Origin: Allolobophora icterica
Lineage: Eukaryota; Annelida; Clitellata; Crassiclitellata; Lumbricidae
Direction: 5' to 3'
NCBI GenBank assembly: GCA_963556255.1
Contig: OY744605.1
Coordinates: 33,944,463-34,008,462, forward strand
Length of the DNA: 64,000 nt
Shown: piece after piece, positions 36,263 through 64,000 of the stretch
How the letters are laid out: every line of letters begins with the position of its first letter
Position numbering within the stretch: position 1 is the first letter of the stretch
Translations under genes and position numbers: made by a program
The notes under the pieces: generated by a model
The model's database searches: none
The model's input: the letters and a program-made list of their open reading frames with translations, nothing else
What the model was told of the DNA's origin: nothing

Positions 36263-37347
36263 TATTAGTGAATCTAATAAATAAGGTCGTCTTGTTTAAT
36301 TGTAGGTCGTGGTTTCCCTCTTAAACACCTACAGCCATTCCGTGATTAGCCTACATTTTAGTGACGCCATTGTACAGAACGCATGACTTGTATACACCTA
36401 TTTCGTTTTCTCAATAGCCGTGTCTCACCTCCGCTTGGCTTTGATTGTGGACAGGTTTACTAGATTGACCGTGCCAGTCAAACATCTGTGTAGTGTTTTC
36501 AATTTTGTTTGATCTGACTAAACCCATCGATCTGTAGGCGGGCCTCGTGTGTACCAAAGGACCCGTGTACAATAGGTTTAAAGCTGCCTATATGATGTTC
36601 TCGGTTAATGCCAACGACAGGAGATTCATATGCGTGTGAAGCGTTATTGGAGGGCTTGTATACTCTAGTTACTACAGTGGAGTGCCAGAGGCTTAAAGAA
36701 ATTCGATTGAATCGGTTCTGTAAGAGTTTAAAGCAGTAGGCATGTTAGTTTTATGGTGATAAATAAGAGTTAATTTTTATTTATATAAGAACTAGAAGGC
36801 CCTACACTCTGAAATATCTCAGTAGTGGAAACATAGTAGCTTTATGGAGCCAAGATTCTCCTAGAATAATTTCAACATATGTTGTTTAACGAGATGGACA
36901 CGATATTAAAGCACAGCATAAATTGTACATATACCAAAAGAGCCCAAATGGCAGAAAAGGATAAAAAAAAGTGCATTAGCTTTGCCTTTTCTCATTTTTT
37001 GCAGCTGTTGGCAGTTTTAAAAGATGGTTGTTTGACCAATTAAACAATTTCTTTCAGTTTTGGGCAGGTTTTGATGTGTTCAGTCTTCATAACTCTTAAG
37101 TTTGTGTTTTAATTACTATTAACAGAGCTACCCTATAATGCACCTGACAAGTTTTATAGATTCAGTGAATAGGAATAATTAAAGACAGTGATTAATTGGG
37201 ATCTTAAAAAGGGAAGGCATAGCAAATCTCATTGTGTGTTGTCCAAAGCTTTGGAAGTTATGAATAAATTCTTGCTTTGTCTTCATCCTGAGTTTAATTT
37301 GTTTGAATGAAATTTTAGTTAACTATTTAATCTGGTTTTTTTTGCAG
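36263..37347 (+). other. Region upstream of the filamin start exon
   Basis: Should hold an upstream non-coding exon or intron and possibly the promoter. I cannot point to a TATA box, initiator or donor with confidence. Confidence 0.35.
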
Positions 37348-37453
37348 CGAAAATCTGAGCAAGGATATATTTATTGAGATGCAACATCTTGGGATGAATT
37401 TTTTTAACCTAAATCAAGTCCGCATTTCTATTCCAATTTAGGCTTTGTAAATA
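37348..37453 (+). promoter_or_regulatory. jbug: 5' UTR segment of the filamin start exon
   Basis: A pyrimidine tract ending in TTTTTTTTGCAG at 37347 looks like a splice acceptor, so the start-codon exon probably begins at 37348 and carries 106 nt of 5' UTR. One or more non-coding exons and the promoter would then lie upstream. I could not locate them in 36,260-37,340. Confidence 0.55.
37379..37441 (+). promoter_or_regulatory. Upstream ORF of 20 codons in the filamin 5' UTR
   Basis: An ATG at 37379 opens a 20-codon frame that stops with TAG at 37439-37441, 12 nt before the filamin ATG at 37454. It contains a second in-frame ATG. Such short upstream frames often lower or condition initiation at the main ORF. 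That effect is inferred here, not shown. Confidence 0.5.
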
Positions 37454-63804
<26,351 letters not shown>

Positions 63805-64000
63805 GTAAACCTTTAGAATATAATTATTTCATTGCTGATATATGTGTTCTTTGCTTAGATCATGCTGATGCCTCTAAATTTATTAAACAAGAAAAGTATA
63901 AGCAATGTCTTCATATACTGCTTCTTGTTTGCTCAAACTAGCTTGTAATTGATAAATGATTGGTAGGAAAGATTGTGTTTGAAACTTGTCTCTATTGGTT

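Overview
This is animal nuclear DNA, judged from spliced genes with GT-AG introns, abundant microsatellites, non-LTR retrotransposon (LINE) debris, tRNA-derived SINEs, and non-autonomous hAT-like and TTAA-type DNA transposons. A filamin with three calponin-homology domains resembles the jitterbug (jbug) type known from Drosophila and other invertebrates, so an invertebrate, possibly marine, is likely. The species cannot be fixed from sequence alone.

Layout. Bases 1 to about 28,400 are gene-poor. They hold simple repeats, four minisatellite or degenerate arrays, and remnants of at least eight LINEs. They also hold a complete 553-bp hAT-type element with perfect 8-bp target duplications, and three diverged copies of a repeat whose best-preserved part looks like the last exon of a small cysteine-containing protein. 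Between 28,576 and 29,630, on the minus strand, lie two exons matching the N-terminus of the checkpoint kinase Chk1. The second exon lacks one A in a homopolymer, which breaks the frame, and no later kinase exon was recognised. Bases 30,660 to 36,300 hold a transposon-derived ORF remnant, a threefold 180-200 bp tandem repeat, more LINE 3' ends, a tRNA-derived SINE and two G-rich DNA elements.

From 37,348 to the right edge the window is occupied by one gene on the plus strand, the three-CH filamin. I place 22 coding exons whose phases all join, giving about 1,131 residues: CH1, CH2, CH3, a proline-rich linker, eight complete filamin (Ig-FLN) repeats and the start of a ninth. The gene continues past the window. 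From exon 9 on, the exons follow a four-exon, two-repeat module with phase-1 junctions; two complete modules are each exactly 543 nt. The introns carry a 54-copy 25-bp minisatellite, a 63-bp TTAA-flanked hairpin element, two larger TTAA-type elements (one enclosing a foldback), a hAT-type element, and one LINE inserted inside another with an intact 7-bp target duplication.

Functionally, the filamin would cross-link actin. Chk1, if intact elsewhere, is a DNA-damage checkpoint kinase. I see no functional link between them. Family names were assigned by recognising motifs, not by database search.
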